In this document: positions 44,001-58,600 of the stretch, piece by piece
Numbering within the stretch: position 1 is the stretch's first letter
Layout of the letters: each line of letters opens with the position of its first letter
Assembly: GCA_000711775.1 (NCBI GenBank)
Contig: ARYC01000432.1
Location: 62,001-126,000, forward strand
Direction: 5' to 3'
Origin: Oxytricha trifallax
Taxonomy: Eukaryota; Ciliophora; Spirotrichea; Sporadotrichida; Oxytrichidae
DNA: 64,000 bases
Program-made: the position numbers and the translations under genes
Notes under the pieces: model-generated
Database searches by the model: none
What the model was told of the DNA's origin: nothing
The model's input: the letters and a program-made list of their open reading frames with translations, nothing else

Positions 44001-47000
44001 TCAAAGAGTGGCTAAAATTCCGAAGAAAAAGATTTGATCAAATAGTTCGTTGGAATCATCATTTGTGTTTATGTACTTTTTGAGATCCTTTTTCCCTATA
44101 CTAGTTTTAGACAAAAATCAAATGGGATATTAATCATTTCATTTGATTTTATGAATATTTAGTCTCCTTCAAAACATCTCTAAGAAATCTCATAATACAT
44201 TACTAAATGGAGGTATGAACATATTGCCTGAAAATATTTATGAGTTTAAAGCTTACATTAGAACTCTAGATAATTAAACCAGTCAAGTTTGTTGCTTAAT
44301 TGACTTATAACTATCGGGATGTAATTTGTGTATTTATTTAGGTGCTGTTTCGAGTATTTAAGGGGATTTCAATTTCTTTATTAATTAATTGCTTTTATTA
44401 ACTATTAATGATTTTTAAATTTCATATTTCTCTCAAAAGCTTTATACCTCATCTTTAAGTTTATTTTTATTAGCTATAAATTCATTTCAGCTGCAAAAAT
44501 TAATTGCATTAACTCTCTGAGTTTATTAACTAAATTGTTAATGTTTATTGATCTAGGATTTTTTATTATTATATTGAAACTTATTATAGGCACGAAATTT
44601 TAAATATTATGTTCCCTAATAAAACATGAATGTCCTTAAGAGACCTCTTGGTGACATAAATATGGACAAAAGGGCTTGAATTTATTGTGCTCTAGGTTTA
44701 TGAATTTTAGAATTTGCAATTATTTTTTTTATCTTATTTCTGAAAATTAAGTTGCCTGACTTTTGTTTTCTTTTTTATTAGTGAAATTGAGGTTAACAAT
44801 AAAGACTAATAATATTATAAAAATAGTGACTTTTTTAATTTTATTATAAAAGTTATTAAATAGTAAAATGGAACCCAAAGTTAAGGGAATTTCATATAGT
44901 TTTTTATCATAGAATAGCATCAACTCAAGGGATGAATGTGAATCATCCATCATTGAGCTTTCTAATTTCAAATAAAATTGGTAATTACCTAATCTTCTAT
45001 ATTTACTAAATAGAGAGATTTGATAACCTAAAAAAGACAGTGTTAAAATTATGAAAAATGAGAAAAATTCATTCAAACCTCAATTAACTTTAAGCTACAT
45101 TTGTACTAATTGTGAAATAACCTGAGCTAAAAAATAATACACACTACATATAAAAGACAATGCTAGAATATAGAAAAGTTTTGCACATTTAAAGTAAAAA
45201 AGGGGTTACTAGTGCAAGGATTGCCAATAGAATATTTAGGGTCGGTACATTACTAGACAATTATAAATTAATTATTTGCTAATTTATTATTTAAATTAAA
45301 TATATAGTTTACTTAACAATTTTAGGATTTTTGACTTAAAAATTAGAAATCTTAAAAATAAAAAAAACTTGTCTCTGGTAGCTGTGTTTTCAAAAATGAA
45401 AGAGAAACATAATTTTAATGGACTATAATTTTAAAACTAAAATAAAATTAAGGAGTAAAGTATTAAATCTTAGTAACCCACTACAAGAAATCAAAATATC
45501 GAAATAGCTGAAAATGAACTAGGAACTAATCAACTCAGGAGATAATACTACATCTGTTTTAAATAAATACTTTAACGACCGACCTCATTAATAAATCTGC
45601 TTATTGACTAAATTGAAGAATTAATTGAGAGGAGACCATCTCTTTGTTATAATAGTTTGGCTAAACATTAAAACTTTTACTTAAAGCAAGATGGGCTATA
45701 TCGAAAAAGAATATAATAAGACATCTAAAAGTTACCAAAATTTGGATTACTCAATAATAAAAGGTTATTTTATTTCCTCAATTTTACTCATTTGGCTTAG
45801 AGAGTTCTACTATAATTTTGGAGATTCAACTTAGAGTGCTAGTAAAGGGGAGGAGCATTATAAATGCAGATATTGCAGTGAAGCAACTACACAATGATAA
45901 AGATGTTGATATGTACTTTAAAGCATAAAACATGATAATTAATCTAGACGATAGCTCTTCAAGTACTTTTAGCAACTTTTGATTAACTCAAATTAAAGGG
46001 GACCTTAAAATTGACTGTGACTTAAATTTATGTCCCTATATTTATGACAAACTACTTGCAATAAATCACTGTTGAGGCTTGGAGAGATAACTATTCTCTG
46101 CTTGTAATAATTTTACATAATTTAGCAGGGAAAAATTTCAAAGCGTCATTGAAAATGAAAAGTATAAGAGCTAGCAAAAAATGTTTAAATATTATGGAAA
46201 ATAAAAAAGGAATACTATCCACTGGTACCTCTAAAATAATTCCAACGGCAAAAGAAATCGTAATTATTTATATAAAATATTTTTAAAGGTGTATAATATT
46301 AATTATTTCTAAATTTTATTAAAAAAATAATTATTATGATTAGACGAATTTCATTAAAATTAAGCACATAATTGAATCGGGATATATATTATAATATATT
46401 AACAATAATTTGTAAATAATCAACACAATATAAGGTTTCAAACTGGAGATATCTCCTAGAATTAATAGTCATTGCGCTGAATGGTTCGGCAATTATTCAG
46501 TTAATCACCAAGAACTAATAAAATAGTTTGAGAATTAGCTTGAAACATAATAAGAAATTATAAACTGTCGGGCAACTTCAAGAGAATTCTTGCCTAAAAC
46601 TTCAATAAGCTCTTGAAAAGAACTCTAAAAAACTAAATAAAACTACTTTTTGAGATATTTTCATATCTAATGCTTATTAAAACAAATATTTTTCCCATAA
46701 TAATACACCATATGGAAGAGTTGAGAAAAGAAACTTGTTAAAAATGATTAAGAAGACGATTCTCCAATATCTCATTCTTCCTCGTTTAATGAGCCCTCTC
46801 AAGTCAAGAAAATTATGTAGCATATCTAATTATATAGAATAAGGAGTATACCTCCTTTTCTCGCTATAATAACTTACTAGAACTCTTAGCTCATTTGTTT
46901 TGAGCAAAAGACTAAGGTAGCTGCCTTGGTTTAATTCGATATTTAAAAGATTGAAGCAGCACTATTCTATATATGGATGAATCTGATTCATATCTTTTCC

Positions 47001-47834
47001 CTCACAAATTATGATTAAGTTATGTAATTATTTTGGAATTTGTATTATCATGAGTTTAGATATGCAATTACAGATATTATATTCAGTTGTCTAAGCAATC
47101 ATAGTTCTTGATCAAAACATTTAAGGCAGAGTTGGTTTATGATGCTGACAGACAAAATTAGGTCAAGACCAATTAGAATTCAAGTGAGATTAGATAAATA
47201 GATATCAAGAAAGCTAGGAGAGTATTTATTCTCAATTTAAGATATGTTTTTAATATAATTATTAAATTTTTTCAGGCTTAATTTCAGATCATGTAGTAAG
47301 GTTAAGTAGAATAATTGATAATACAAGGTTAGATATAATCTTCAGTGCAACTTCATACTTTAAGATTAACAAAAATGGATTATTGGGTAAATAAAAGAAA
47401 TAAAAATTTATTTTTACTATAAAATTAATATTGATTTAAATAGTATAATCGTTTTATAGAATCGATAAATCCTTTAGTTGAATGCATTTGATATAAGTGT
47501 TTAAAATTGAGAGTATTGAGTATATAAAAATTGAATAATATATAATAAAATATTGTCCAAATTTTATTATTAAATAAATGGCCAGCTTTATGACAACTTC
47601 ACTTACTTCTACGATTAATAATTCATAAATAAACATTAAAAATTTTCTAAGTTAAGGAGTTTAGATGATCAATGAAGAGGCTCAATCTCTAAAAGTGAAG
47701 AATCAAGATCTTGAAGTAATTTATATTTCTTTACAAAAAAGAAATGCATTTTATTAAGAGAGAGACTTTTGTAAAGTTAATTATATATTTTTGTTGGGTG
47801 CTATTCTTATGAAAATTCAAAATTAAATTAAATA
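41044..47834. other. Long AT-rich region without recognised gene
   Basis: Nearly 6.8 kb of AT-rich DNA with scattered open frames when only TGA is a stop. The longest tempting one (45418-45897, 159 codons, containing KCRYCSEATT) is within chance expectation. No transposon ends, tandem repeats or RNA genes were recognised. Confidence 0.45.
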
Positions 47835-47899
47835 AAAAAGAGAGGAAGAACACAGCGGAACAAGATTTTAGAGAAAGCAAAAGGTATCAGAGAGAGAAG

Positions 47900-50800
47900 A
47901 AAACTACCCGTATACACAAAAGATGAAGAAAACACAAGGTAACAGCCATAAAAACTAATATAAGATTATTTTGAATATTAAAATCGCACTCAAGCAAATC
48001 AACTCTAAAAAGACCAAAATGCTCAAGTAACAAATGATAAAAGCTACAAATACTTGAATAAGTTTTCTATTTTCATTAAAAACAATCGACAACTTCAATT
48101 TTCTTTCAACCATAAAGAGAAGCTGAAGGATGGGTCAGAAGAAATGAAAGATTCGCTGATAATCCAGCTCAGTAAAAGGAGAATTGAAGTAATAAACATC
48201 AAGAGATAGATAGCAGCGCAATACATTGAGTTAAAGTTATGTTTATAGAATGCAGGAGGATGGAACTTCAAATTAAAAAAGACCAAATGATGAGAGAGAG
48301 ATAGAGGAACAGAGCCCAGATTTCATAGGCCTCGTAGAAACGAGACTACAAAGAATGTTTGGGAACAATGATCAAAACATAAAACAAGCACAGTAAGCAA
48401 GAAATGGAGGGATTTCAACTCTCAATAGTTGGAAATATTAAATTATGACATTAAAAACGTTAAGATATTACTTGGCAAGAAACATTTTAAATGAGGAAGG
48501 TTAACCTCTACACATAAATACCCTATACATGCCCCTATATTAAAATGACGAAGGAAAAGAACTTCTGAACAGAGAGATTTACATAATTAGGTCAAATAAA
48601 CAAAAATGTGATAAATAAAAATTCATAGTGATAGGAGACTATAACTTCCATATTAAGGAACTGAGCCGAAGGCTGAATAAAGAATGACTAAAATGAATCA
48701 AAAACAAGGAAGTACGGAGACTAACACAAGAGGCAATTAATAGGAATAAATTTTCTCGAATGTTCAGAGATTTGAGTGGGAATTAAGTCAACATAGATAA
48801 ACAGATCACATATTACAATATGTAAAATCAAAAATAGAATTTCAAGGAATCGATTTGTAGATAACTGATAGAGGAAAGACGATAAAGATATCAGACGTTA
48901 AAAGTAGTGTTGGAAAACTTTCATAGATGAAGTTATAGAGCTAACAACAGAAATTTAGAAAAACCAGTAAGAAAATGTTTTGAAGTTATACTAGAGAAAC
49001 TGATCAAAACTAAGAATTGGTACCAACAACCACCACAATGGGCTGTTAAGAATAACATAATAAGCAACAACATCATATACTTAGACACAAAGGAGCAATA
49101 GAATGAGGCAATTAGAGTTATGGAACATTGCTTGGGAGAAAAGACCTTAAAGTTTTCTTCTTTCTGGTAAAAATATTAACCTAAAAAATAGGGGTAACTA
49201 ATAAAGACCTAGCGATAAAAGATGAAAGGGCCTAGCCTTTAGAACAGAATATGAAAGTAATACTGGAATATTACAACCAAATTTTTAAGAATGACAAAAG
49301 TTAGAACTAGAGGCATACATAGATAAAATAAGGGCACATAGTCATGATCATTGAACCAGCTACTCAAGACTTCTGCAATGAAGTTGACATTATAAAAAGG
49401 ATAGTGGAATGTAATTTCAATAAAGCCATAGGACAAGATAGAATTGATGGAAAAATACGAAGACGGATAAGCTAAAAAAGGTAGCTAGCACAAAAATAAC
49501 AGATTGGATGAATTGTGGGAGTTCCTCAAATGTTTGAATGAGGAAATTATTCCTTTTAGACAAGAATCAAGGTGAGTAATTGCATGAAATCAATAATACT
49601 AGATAAATTCACACATTGGTAAAATAATCGAAAGAGTGATAGTAAACAAACTGCAAAAAGAGAAAAGTGGGTTGTTAGAAATGGGAAACTATCAAAATGG
49701 ATTCAAAGAAAATAAAAATACTCACCTAAATCACATCAGACTTTTTAAATAATGCTAAGAAATCAACGCGGAAGAGTAAGAGCAGAGAAGTATATCTATT
49801 TATAGACCTATAAAAAGCATACGATTTCGTCTTGGAAAGACAAACTATTATAAATTCTACAACTAAAAATAAAATCTGAGTAAGACAAAAAATTTGTCAG
49901 ATTAATTGAAGAACTATGCTAGGACAACAGCAAGATAAATTAAGAGGGAGAAGAAATTAAGGCATATAGAGGAGTTACATAGAGAAGTAGACTTTCTCCC
50001 ATGCTTTTTAACATTTATATCAAAGACGCCATCTACTTCCAAAAAAATTAAAATCATTAATTTGAAGATTATATCATCATTAATATGAAAAGCAAACAGC
50101 AAATGTTAAAAATACTAGTAGAATACTTCAAGGAGATAGAAAAAACTCACAAACTGAGATTATATTAGAAAAAGATTGTGTTTATGAGTGACTCAAAGAA
50201 TTCAAAGATGTTAAAGAGATTAATGAAATTGTTAAAGTGGAATAGGTTTTATAACTGGTATGAACACACAATTAGATGCAAGATAGCTATTACAAAACAT
50301 CTGGGATGAAATAAAGAAATACTAAACTTATTCTACCAGAATCTTACAAAATACAATAATTAAACGATTTTGTATACAATTAGGGTTGCTTAAATTATAT
50401 CGCTCATAATAAACAAATACACACCGTTAGTTGCCACAGGTTACTTAAAATTATAGAAAAACGATAAGATACAGACTTAACTGAATAGAATAGCTTTTAA
50501 AACTCCAAGTGGCATTCCTAATAGAAGACTTCTCAATATTACACATCTTAAGGATAGTCAAATTAGAGAAATAAAATAGAAAAATTAGTTCTGAATAGCA
50601 GAAAGAAAGTGAAAAAACAATTTAGATAGATAAATAAAACCTAAACCAAATATATGAAAAGAAGCAGGAGCTACAAAAAGGAAAAAAATATTTTTAACAA
50701 AGAATGTGCTGGGCGTGGTGTTGGCAATCAATTAAGGCAGAACTTTTGTAAATTATGGGATTAGCCACTACTGTAATATTCACATATTGTAAACTCTGTC

Positions 50801-51720
50801 CATATAAAGAATTGCAATTTATGAATGAGGCGGGGGACCCAACGTTATTTAGTCAAAATAGTGAAAAAAATCGTGATTATAAAAATCCTTAAATACAAAG
50901 AAATATATATTTACATTTACTTGGAATATTTTTAATATTTTAAATTAGAAATTTGTTAGATTTATATAATAATTTTAAATTATTAAGAAAAAATAAATAA
51001 AAATTATTTTTTTTTTATTGAGTACATTATTTAAATGAATATATTAAATTTATATCTATAAATTTATTTAATTAAAGTTTTAATTAGAAATGAAGTTTAT
51101 TTTTAATCAAATTTAAGTTTCATTTATTCCTAAATCGTAAATGATTAATTTTCTAATAAATTTATAATAAAAGTAGCAAATCTTTAAAATTATCAATTTT
51201 TTATGAATAAAATAAACTATTTAACTAAAATTAAAAACGATGAATAAATTATAGTTCATTTTATCATGAAAGAAATCACATCTTAAAATTAATTTATAGA
51301 CAAAACATAATTAGAAATAAACATATAAATTATAAATTTAATTGAGATTGGCGCAAGTAGTAAAATATAATATTTACCACTTGAGCCCATTTTAAATATA
51401 ATTGTATAGAAATCAAACAAATTTATTGAAAATAATTATAATAATTTTTGTATAATGATTTATTTAGAGTATAAATGTATTTTAAGAATATATATATTGA
51501 CGATTTTTTCACTATTTTGACTGATTCAACAAAATATTGAGAGACTATAGATTAATAGACCTAAACTTCAAAACGCATATAGAAATTATTGCAAGCATTG
51601 TTTGGATAGACGAAAGAATTAGAGGACTAGAAATCAAAGGCTACTACTAGAAGATTAAAAAAACTCTTCAAAGAATTCTATGTGAAGAAAAAAAAACAAT
51701 AAAGCAGAAGACTTAAACGA
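47900..51720 (+). pseudogene. LINE-3 endonuclease-reverse transcriptase gene, dead
   Basis: Recognisable blocks: FIGLVETRLQRMFG (about 48320), YNFHIKELS (about 48645), FNKAIGQDRIDGK (about 49417), NYQNGFKENKNTH (about 49690), LFNIYIKD and FEDYIIINMKS (about 50067) in place of AFADDLLINI, so the second catalytic Asp is Tyr. The C-terminal block (GRTFVNYGISHYCN, then across the MITE IDLNFKTHIEIIASIVWIDE) matches LINE-1. Many frame changes and stops are present. Confidence 0.8.
50850..51523. mobile_element. 674-bp MITE with ATT target duplication, inside LINE-3
   Basis: The ends TAGTCAAAATAGTGAAAAAA and (inverted) CAGTCAAAATAGTGAAAAAA are flanked by ATT at 50847-50849 and 51524-51526. The LINE-3 reading continues on both sides. 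The interior is AT-rich and non-coding. Confidence 0.85.
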
Positions 51721-51833
51721 TGAGTAGAAATGAAAAATCAGATTTCTAAAAATGTGAAATAACAAACATGAAGTATAAAATGTAGAATGTAGAGAGAATT
51801 ATTTTTAAAAATTAAAAATAAAGAATAAACAAA

Positions 51834-52061
51834 ATGGAAGTGTATAAGAATAAAAAATCATCCAAAAGCAAACAAAACCAAAGCTATGACAACAAGAAGA
51901 GAAAAAGAAACGAAATTTTATGGCTAGCAGAGCTTGAAGAAAACAGAATTCAGAATTCGAACATGTACTCACAGATCGAAGTATGTGACGAGTTAGTTCT
52001 TAAGAACAGAGCTCAAATGCAAATGGAGCTGATCAGTGAAGATTAAGAGAGGAAATTCAGT
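51834..52061 (+). pseudogene. LINE-3 second-gene fragment (N-terminus)
   Basis: MEVYKNKKSSKSKQNQSYDN opens a basic, polar protein after a leader (AATTAAAAATAAAGAATAAA) similar to that in LINE-1, where the second gene starts MEESKFSNQKNRSWNRSS. A TGA follows about 75 codons in, and the protease-like region is missing. Its value is as evidence for the gene order. Confidence 0.6.
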
Positions 52062-52150
52062 GAAATAATTGATTGAAGGTACGGAGTAGAGGAATAAATA
52101 TTCACACAAATAGTAAAAGATGGGGAAAAGAAGTAGAATGTAGGAGGAGT

Positions 52151-55100
52151 AGTTGGTAAACGCCAAATTAGTTTAAATTTCATATAAAAAAATTAAGGAG
52201 CTTTTTTTTATCATTTTTGGAGTTGTCAGGAGATCAACAGCTCTCACTATTTTAACTTCAATATCTTAAATTACACATTTAATCATATTTAAACCTTAAA
52301 TTTAATTTAGCAAGGACTTTGCAAAATAAAATTGATATTTCTCTTATAAATTAGTATACTAATTGATTTGCTTCTGAGAATTTCTTAGCTTGAGAAATTA
52401 ATGCCTTTTCAAGAATTATAATACTATTATGATTCATTTTAAATTCAGAAATTGAATGAATTAGTAATCCAAAATAATCCAGCTCTTAATATTCGAGATA
52501 TCCTATCTGCTTTTGATAATCATAACCTCACAGCTTGCTTCTTTTCAATTATTGTTGGCAATCTTAAGTTTAAGTTTTCTTTAGTGTCAAATGGCTTTAA
52601 AGGTTTAAAATAATATTGATTCTTTAATTAAATGAAAATATTTCAAAATGAGTATTTAATTAAATTGAAAGATAAATTTAATTAATAGTAGATAAAATTA
52701 ATGACAATAATCCACGTTTAATTTAATAGTTAATTGCGAAAATCTTTTTAACAGCAACAAGATCATGATTATATATGAAGAATAGTTTGGACTTAGTAGT
52801 TTGATCATTACAAGCACTGAATGTTAATCTTAATAGTCTAGAAGATCAATCAAAAAGCATTTCATGCTTTTTCTATTTTTCTTGAATCTATCCTAGCAAT
52901 TTCTTCAATATACTGATATAGGATTAAAACGGCATGATAAATATCTGCAAAAATATTCCCACTAAATTTTAATTGAAGTCTATTAAAGGATCTAATTCTA
53001 CTATGATTTCGACCTCTCCTTTAGACTAAGTTTAAAGCTCTAATTATTTCCATATTATATTAATTATTCTCAAACATAAATGTTTACAATTAATATGTCA
53101 TTCGAAGCTTTTCATAATTGCAAAATACAAGTAATTTGATTGTCTCTTTGCCTTTTATTCTTGTTCAATTCTTGAAGTTATGTCTTGAGCTTTTTATTAT
53201 TCAAAACTTATGTTAATTAAAGTCATGAATATGAAAAGTAAAACAAAAAGCCATATTATCAAATAATATATTAATAATTCGTTTCTTTATTCTACCATAA
53301 GTTCAACTTGTTTGAGTTACTTCATTTCATTTTCACTTTGAAGATTTATATAATTATATTTTACTAAACACATTCTATCTAATCTTTTCTCTGTTTGGTA
53401 CTATTTTATTTATTAACCATATTATTAATGAATTCATTCCTGATCCCTATATCTTCTATAAAAAATTCCTCTATAAATTTTCAACTCTCTATTTTAGCTT
53501 TTAGTAGATTTATTTAACTCTTGAGCGAGTCAATACTTTCTTTATGATTTGAGTTTCTATCATAAAGCCATGAGGCTTGTTGATTAACTCTTATGTCTCC
53601 TCTATCATAGCTGACTTTTGCTGTCAAAACTCATAGATAAACTAAAATGAAATAAGCATAACCTTTATTACTAGTATGTGTGAATTACATATTGTTGTTT
53701 AATAAAGTGAAATTTTATTAAATAATCTATGAAGTTGTAATAATACGTGTAATAATACGAAAAGAATATGTATATTTAAAAAGCAGTTCCATCATCCTCA
53801 TTGTCGTCATCATCATTGTCATATAAATCTTTGCCTCCCTAGTTCTTTTATGAGTCACACCTTGCAAATACCTGTCATGTGGCACTTTTAGTTTTACCAC
53901 GAGGATTACTATATTGTTAAATCTATAGGTATCCTTTTTGTATCTAACATTTAATATGAGTGGACAGTAATCTCTTGGGTCTAATAATTTTAATTTTCAT
54001 TATTATTATTATTATTATTGTTATTATTATTATTATTACTATTATTATTATTATTATTATTATTCATTAAAACAATTCATTTTATTAAAAAATCGTAAAT
54101 AGACAGTTTCAAACCCTTCTTCACTTTTTCGATCTTTTGAATATCTTTGTTCTTCTCGATTTACTAGCCAAGTTTGCCAAGCCTCTCTTTCATTTAGTTA
54201 ATCATACACTATTAAATAGAATCTTTGATAAATAATTTTTCTAGGTCATGCAATAAAATATTGAAGTATTTTTCTTTTCTGCCCTGTTTTTAAATTTCTC
54301 AGCGGCAGTGACATTTCTCATAATCTTCATAAATATTCCTCACCTTATTTATTAATATATGGTCATAATTTAAGTTTATTGATTTGATATTGAGAAGCCT
54401 ATACTTTCAAACAAATTGAACTACTTCCACTCGCTTATATGAAAATCAATTTAATAATAAACATTCTTTTCTCAGATCTTTTTCGTAACTATCTCAACTC
54501 CAGCTTCTGTAATTTTCTGCCTAATATTGTCAAGAATCGCTTCAACTGAATATTAATATGAATCTCTGCTCTGTTCTTTAATAAGGAAAATTAAAATTTG
54601 GTAAAAAGGATATATTGAAGTAAATTAAATTAAAAGCATTCTTTGAAAAAAGGGAAAGTTAAAATTTACATTTAGCATGAGAGCACTTCCGCTTCGTCTA
54701 TTTCAATTGTCTGTCACACGAAGTTGAGAAAATAACTGTTATCCCAATTATTAGTGACTTTACATTATTCTGTTATTTTAATACGGATATTTAATATTAA
54801 TAATATGAGCAAGTGAAGGGGAAGTTGTTTGATTAGAATCTCACCTTGGAAGTAGCTAGATTTACCCTAACTTTATATTCCAAAATTAATCTGCATCCTG
54901 AGTGCAGATCTTCCATAATCTAAAGTTCTCTGCAGATGATTAAATTTTGTGCAATCATCTTTTTCCATAAACATCTTATTTAAAAGCTTAAACTTTACAA
55001 ATTTTATAAATCTTTATATATTTAAATATAATTTATATAATCCAAGATTTTATATATTATCTCATTGCCGATATCTATAAAAAATACTCATAGTATGAAC

Positions 55101-55285
55101 TATAATAAAATTACAAAATAATAATAATTTTAAGAATAGAAAAATTAGATTATTTAAATTATAAATTACAATGAAAGATAGATTAGAGAGATAATAACTT
55201 AAAGCAAGATAAATTTAATCAGATTCCTTTCAAAATTGCTTGAAATAAGTTGCTTGAAAAGCAATTCCTAAAAACATCTTGACTA
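52151..55285. other. AT-rich stretch, no firm gene
   Basis: About 3.1 kb. An acidic minus-strand frame near 53780-53860 (DLYDNDDDDNEDDGTAF) comes from a simple CAT-type repeat and is not called. An ATT microsatellite lies at 53998-54064. Confidence 0.4.
53998..54064. repeat. ATT microsatellite, slightly interrupted
   Basis: About 22 ATT/TAT units, with a GTT and an ACT variant inside. Confidence 0.97.
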
Positions 55286-55690
55286 TCATTTATCACTTCT
55301 GCTTCTTCTGGGATCTTCTTTATTCATACCGATTATTGACTCTTCTCTTATTTTATCATTGAAGACCCAAACAGTCTCTGACTGGTTCTCCTATATTTTA
55401 GTTTCGACCCCTATAAGAGCTGGTTTGATCTCTGGTGGGCTTTTGATAAGTTTTCGGTTTGATAGCTTCTGCCCCTCTTTCATCGATATAGTTGAAAAGA
55501 AAAATCCCAAATTTGCTAAATCATCATCAATGTCACTGAATCTCACATCAAAATCGATTTACAACTGTTCAATTTCTATTTAGACTTCGTTCTACAAATC
55601 TAATTTGTAGAACGAAGTCACTATATCGAAATTTAAGTTCAGAATCTCCGTTCCTTGATCATTAAACACAAATCTCAACGTATTAAACTT
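55286..55690 (-). CDS. Possible coding segment of 134 codons (exon or macronuclear-destined segment)
   Basis: Open from the TGA at 55691-55693 to TGA at 55286 with no obvious ATG at its start. The composition is protein-like: FVFNDQGTEILNLNFDIVTS, IDFDVRFSDIDDDLANLGFF, ESIIGMNKEDPRRSRSDK. It is richer in G+C than its surroundings. Just upstream, a second frame (FDSKTWIKQYRGE) would join smoothly if a short interval were removed, as expected for an IES or intron. A perfect 17-bp hairpin lies inside the frame. No family recognised; chance cannot be excluded. Confidence 0.4.
55583..55619. repeat. Perfect 17-bp inverted repeat with 3-base loop
   Basis: GACTTCGTTCTACAAAT, CTA, then the exact complement. 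It lies within the 55286-55690 frame, which reads through it as SFYKLDLQNEV. Confidence 0.95.
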
Positions 55691-58600
55691 TCACCTCTAT
55701 ACTATTTAATCCAAGTCTTACTATCAAAAATAAATGTCAGATGTGCCAATCTGAAAATTCATATATCAGATTTTAAGTTTAATCATGAATTATCAGCAAA
55801 GAGCATGTCAGATATTGTTTTCAGTAAAACAAAAGAACAAAACATTATTTACCAATATTACATGACAATATTTCCAAAATGGGCTTCAAATTAAAAATTA
55901 ATTGCAGAGTTCAAAATTTTATTTATTAAGACTTTGTATATAAATTTAAAAAAACAACTTCAGAACATAAATTGACCTTTCTTAAGAGCATAAAAAATAA
56001 TGATTGATAGATATTATAAACACAAGAGCAAAGTGAATTAACTTTACATAGATTATTCAGCAATGCCTCCATAAGAGCGTCGGCAAAAAGAATTATTGTT
56101 TGACATTATAAATCTATTGTTGTTATAATAATATATTGATTTTTTTAGAATTCTAATTTGTTCGATAACAAGGCATCTACTATAACTTTTAAGCTTTCTT
56201 TAGCTTTTCTTTTTATCAAAACCTTTTTAAGCACCTATCTTTAAATCTTTTGAAGTTCCAATTTTTTTAAATAGAAATCGGTCAGAGTAAGGTTAGTCTT
56301 GCCATCTATATATTGTCTCTACTTTTCTGATTTATGATGATTTCGATGAAATACACTTTTATGTTGCTTTAAGGCTTGCTTGAATTTTCACTATGGGCAA
56401 TTTTCAAATTCTATGTGTTCAAATGATAGGAATTAATATCTAAAAGTTTGATTTAAGATTAGATAAACCTATGATAACAAAAAGATTTCCACGCTATACT
56501 TCTTTTACTTCCTGTAGATTCGAATATTAGATCTGAGGCAGTAATCAGTCAAAGGGTTTCGGAGGCAGATATGAAGCTTCTTTTAAGCAATAATTTTAAA
56601 GTAGTTATTCATTTACCTATACACTAGCATTTCATTCAAGAGATCTACTCAATATATTACGAACTTAAGCCATCATAACAAGAAAAACATTCAGTGTGTA
56701 AGCTGCAGTTTTTTCTTTAACTTATTTTCAGCTTATTGCTTTTTTTACAACAGTTAGATTTAAATCAAGTATTCTCTATTTTAATTACAGTGTGTTCCAA
56801 GCATGCCGCCTATTTTAATAGGTTATTATAGCTTAAATCAGACCATCTCAAATTGAATTCGAATAAAACAGATTTTCATATTGTTTATAGAACAGACTTT
56901 TCAGGTTCTTGTCTTATAAGATCATGCTGTGTTACCTGTAATTTTAAGCTTAAATGAATAGATGACTATTTAAAAATTAAAAACAAAGATTTAAGTTTAA
57001 TTTGAGATTCCAATATATATAACTATAAGTTTTATTAATTGTATGCTTATTTAAAAAATCCAAAAATCATTTAAAATGTCAAAAATAATATATTAGAATT
57101 ATATGCTTACTTTTTATTTTTTAATGTGTTGGAGTTGAATCTGTTTTCTTTTATTTAAAAGAACTTGTAGCTGTTCAAGCAACAGTATTTATTTCCAAAA
57201 TAAATGGTTAAAAACCAATTTGAAGTTGCTCTTATAATATTTTATTGTTCTTAAGATATGACTAAACATCAATCACTTCTCGTTTAGGTATTTTCAGTAT
57301 TTATATGTAATTTTTAATATTTAAATTTAATCTTAAATAATATATAATAGTATAAATTAGCAAATATTTATCAAAATCTATTAATTATCGAAAATTAGTT
57401 AATTTAAATACATAATATAAGAAAAAAGAATAGGCCGAGCTTGCTCAATATATATTTGGGCTGGAATACAATTTAAGTATGCTCATACATTTTTAATAAG
57501 CATCTCTGACAAGGATTGAATTTTAATTTTATAAATTGTTTTAGGCAATCATCAATGAGGCTATTCTTTATTTTTTCAGGCAAGAATTCTTGGTATATTA
57601 TGATCTCGCTAAAAATTACAATCACCAAAAATATGTCTTGCTATTAGTTACTTTGATTCAATTAATGGTTTAGGCAAGGCAGCAATTTATCACTAAAAAT
57701 GAAGTTTTTCATCTCTGAGTTCTTAAAATTAGTATTTAAAGCGGAAAACTTCCTTTAAAATTGACTTTTATATTTTTGTTTAAGGTGCCTGTAGGTCAAA
57801 TCTTTTAAGTGAATTTAATATATAGCCTTTATCAACTGGTGCAAGATAATATTGAATGTGTTAGTAGAATTTCTTGTCTTTAATATATCCTTAAGGCTAA
57901 TATCAATATTACCTTATGCCAAGTATAAGTTAAGAATTGCCAACATAGAGACCTCCTAAGCAATCTGAGTATTTTAAAATCTGAGATTGAAGTCATAACA
58001 AAACTTAAAATGTTGATTAAATCAATAAACCTTATCAAAGTTATGAATTTTATGTACCTTTTCATAGCTTTTTGTAAATCTAATTTATTTCTCCTGAGAT
58101 TTAATTAAGTTAAGTCTTTGACCATGAGTAAATAATTTCCTATCTCATATTATATAGTGAAAGGCAGGCTAGTAACTAAAGTTTTGCATTTATAATTTAC
58201 TGCAAACTTAAATTTATGTCTATGGTTTGTAATCTTCTTTTGACATTTACTCAAATTGAGAATAACTTTCACAATCTTAATTAACTAATTGCTGAATCTT
58301 ATGAGGTTTATTCCCTATCATTTGAAGATATTCACTCTTATTCGTGATTGTCCTTGTATCTTTAAGGTCCTATTAAACTGCTTTTGTAAATAAATATAGT
58401 TTATTTGCTAAATATTAGAAATAATTAAAGTATAACAAGATGACAAGAGCTGTTCATCTCTAGGGACTTGAAAGTAATTTTTCAATTCCAGTTGGCTACT
58501 AAATACTTGATTAGTTTCTTTAAAAGCTTATCATTAATTTATATAAGCAACCCATTTTTCATATGATTAGAGCAACACTTCTCACTAATGGATTCAGAGT

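Larger units (their letters stand above)
47835..52150 (+). mobile_element. LINE-3: decayed LINE on the plus strand with a MITE insertion
   Basis: Aligns with LINE-1 from its 5' end (GAAGAACACAGCGG..., AGAAAACTACCCGTATACAC) through the endonuclease-reverse transcriptase gene and into the start of the second gene at 51834. After about 52150 the similarity is lost, so the 3' part is truncated. A 674-bp MITE splits it at 50850. It confirms that the second gene follows the reverse transcriptase in this LINE family. Confidence 0.82.

Noticed and set aside
45418-45897. 159-codon plus-strand open frame with a CxxC segment (KCRYCSEATT)
   Set aside because: With only TGA as stop in AT-rich DNA, frames of this length are expected by chance many times in 64 kb. 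There is no second copy and no domain support.
53780-53860. Acidic minus-strand peptide (DLYDNDDDDNEDDG)
   Set aside because: Arises from a short ATC/GTC simple repeat, with no supporting frame on either side.
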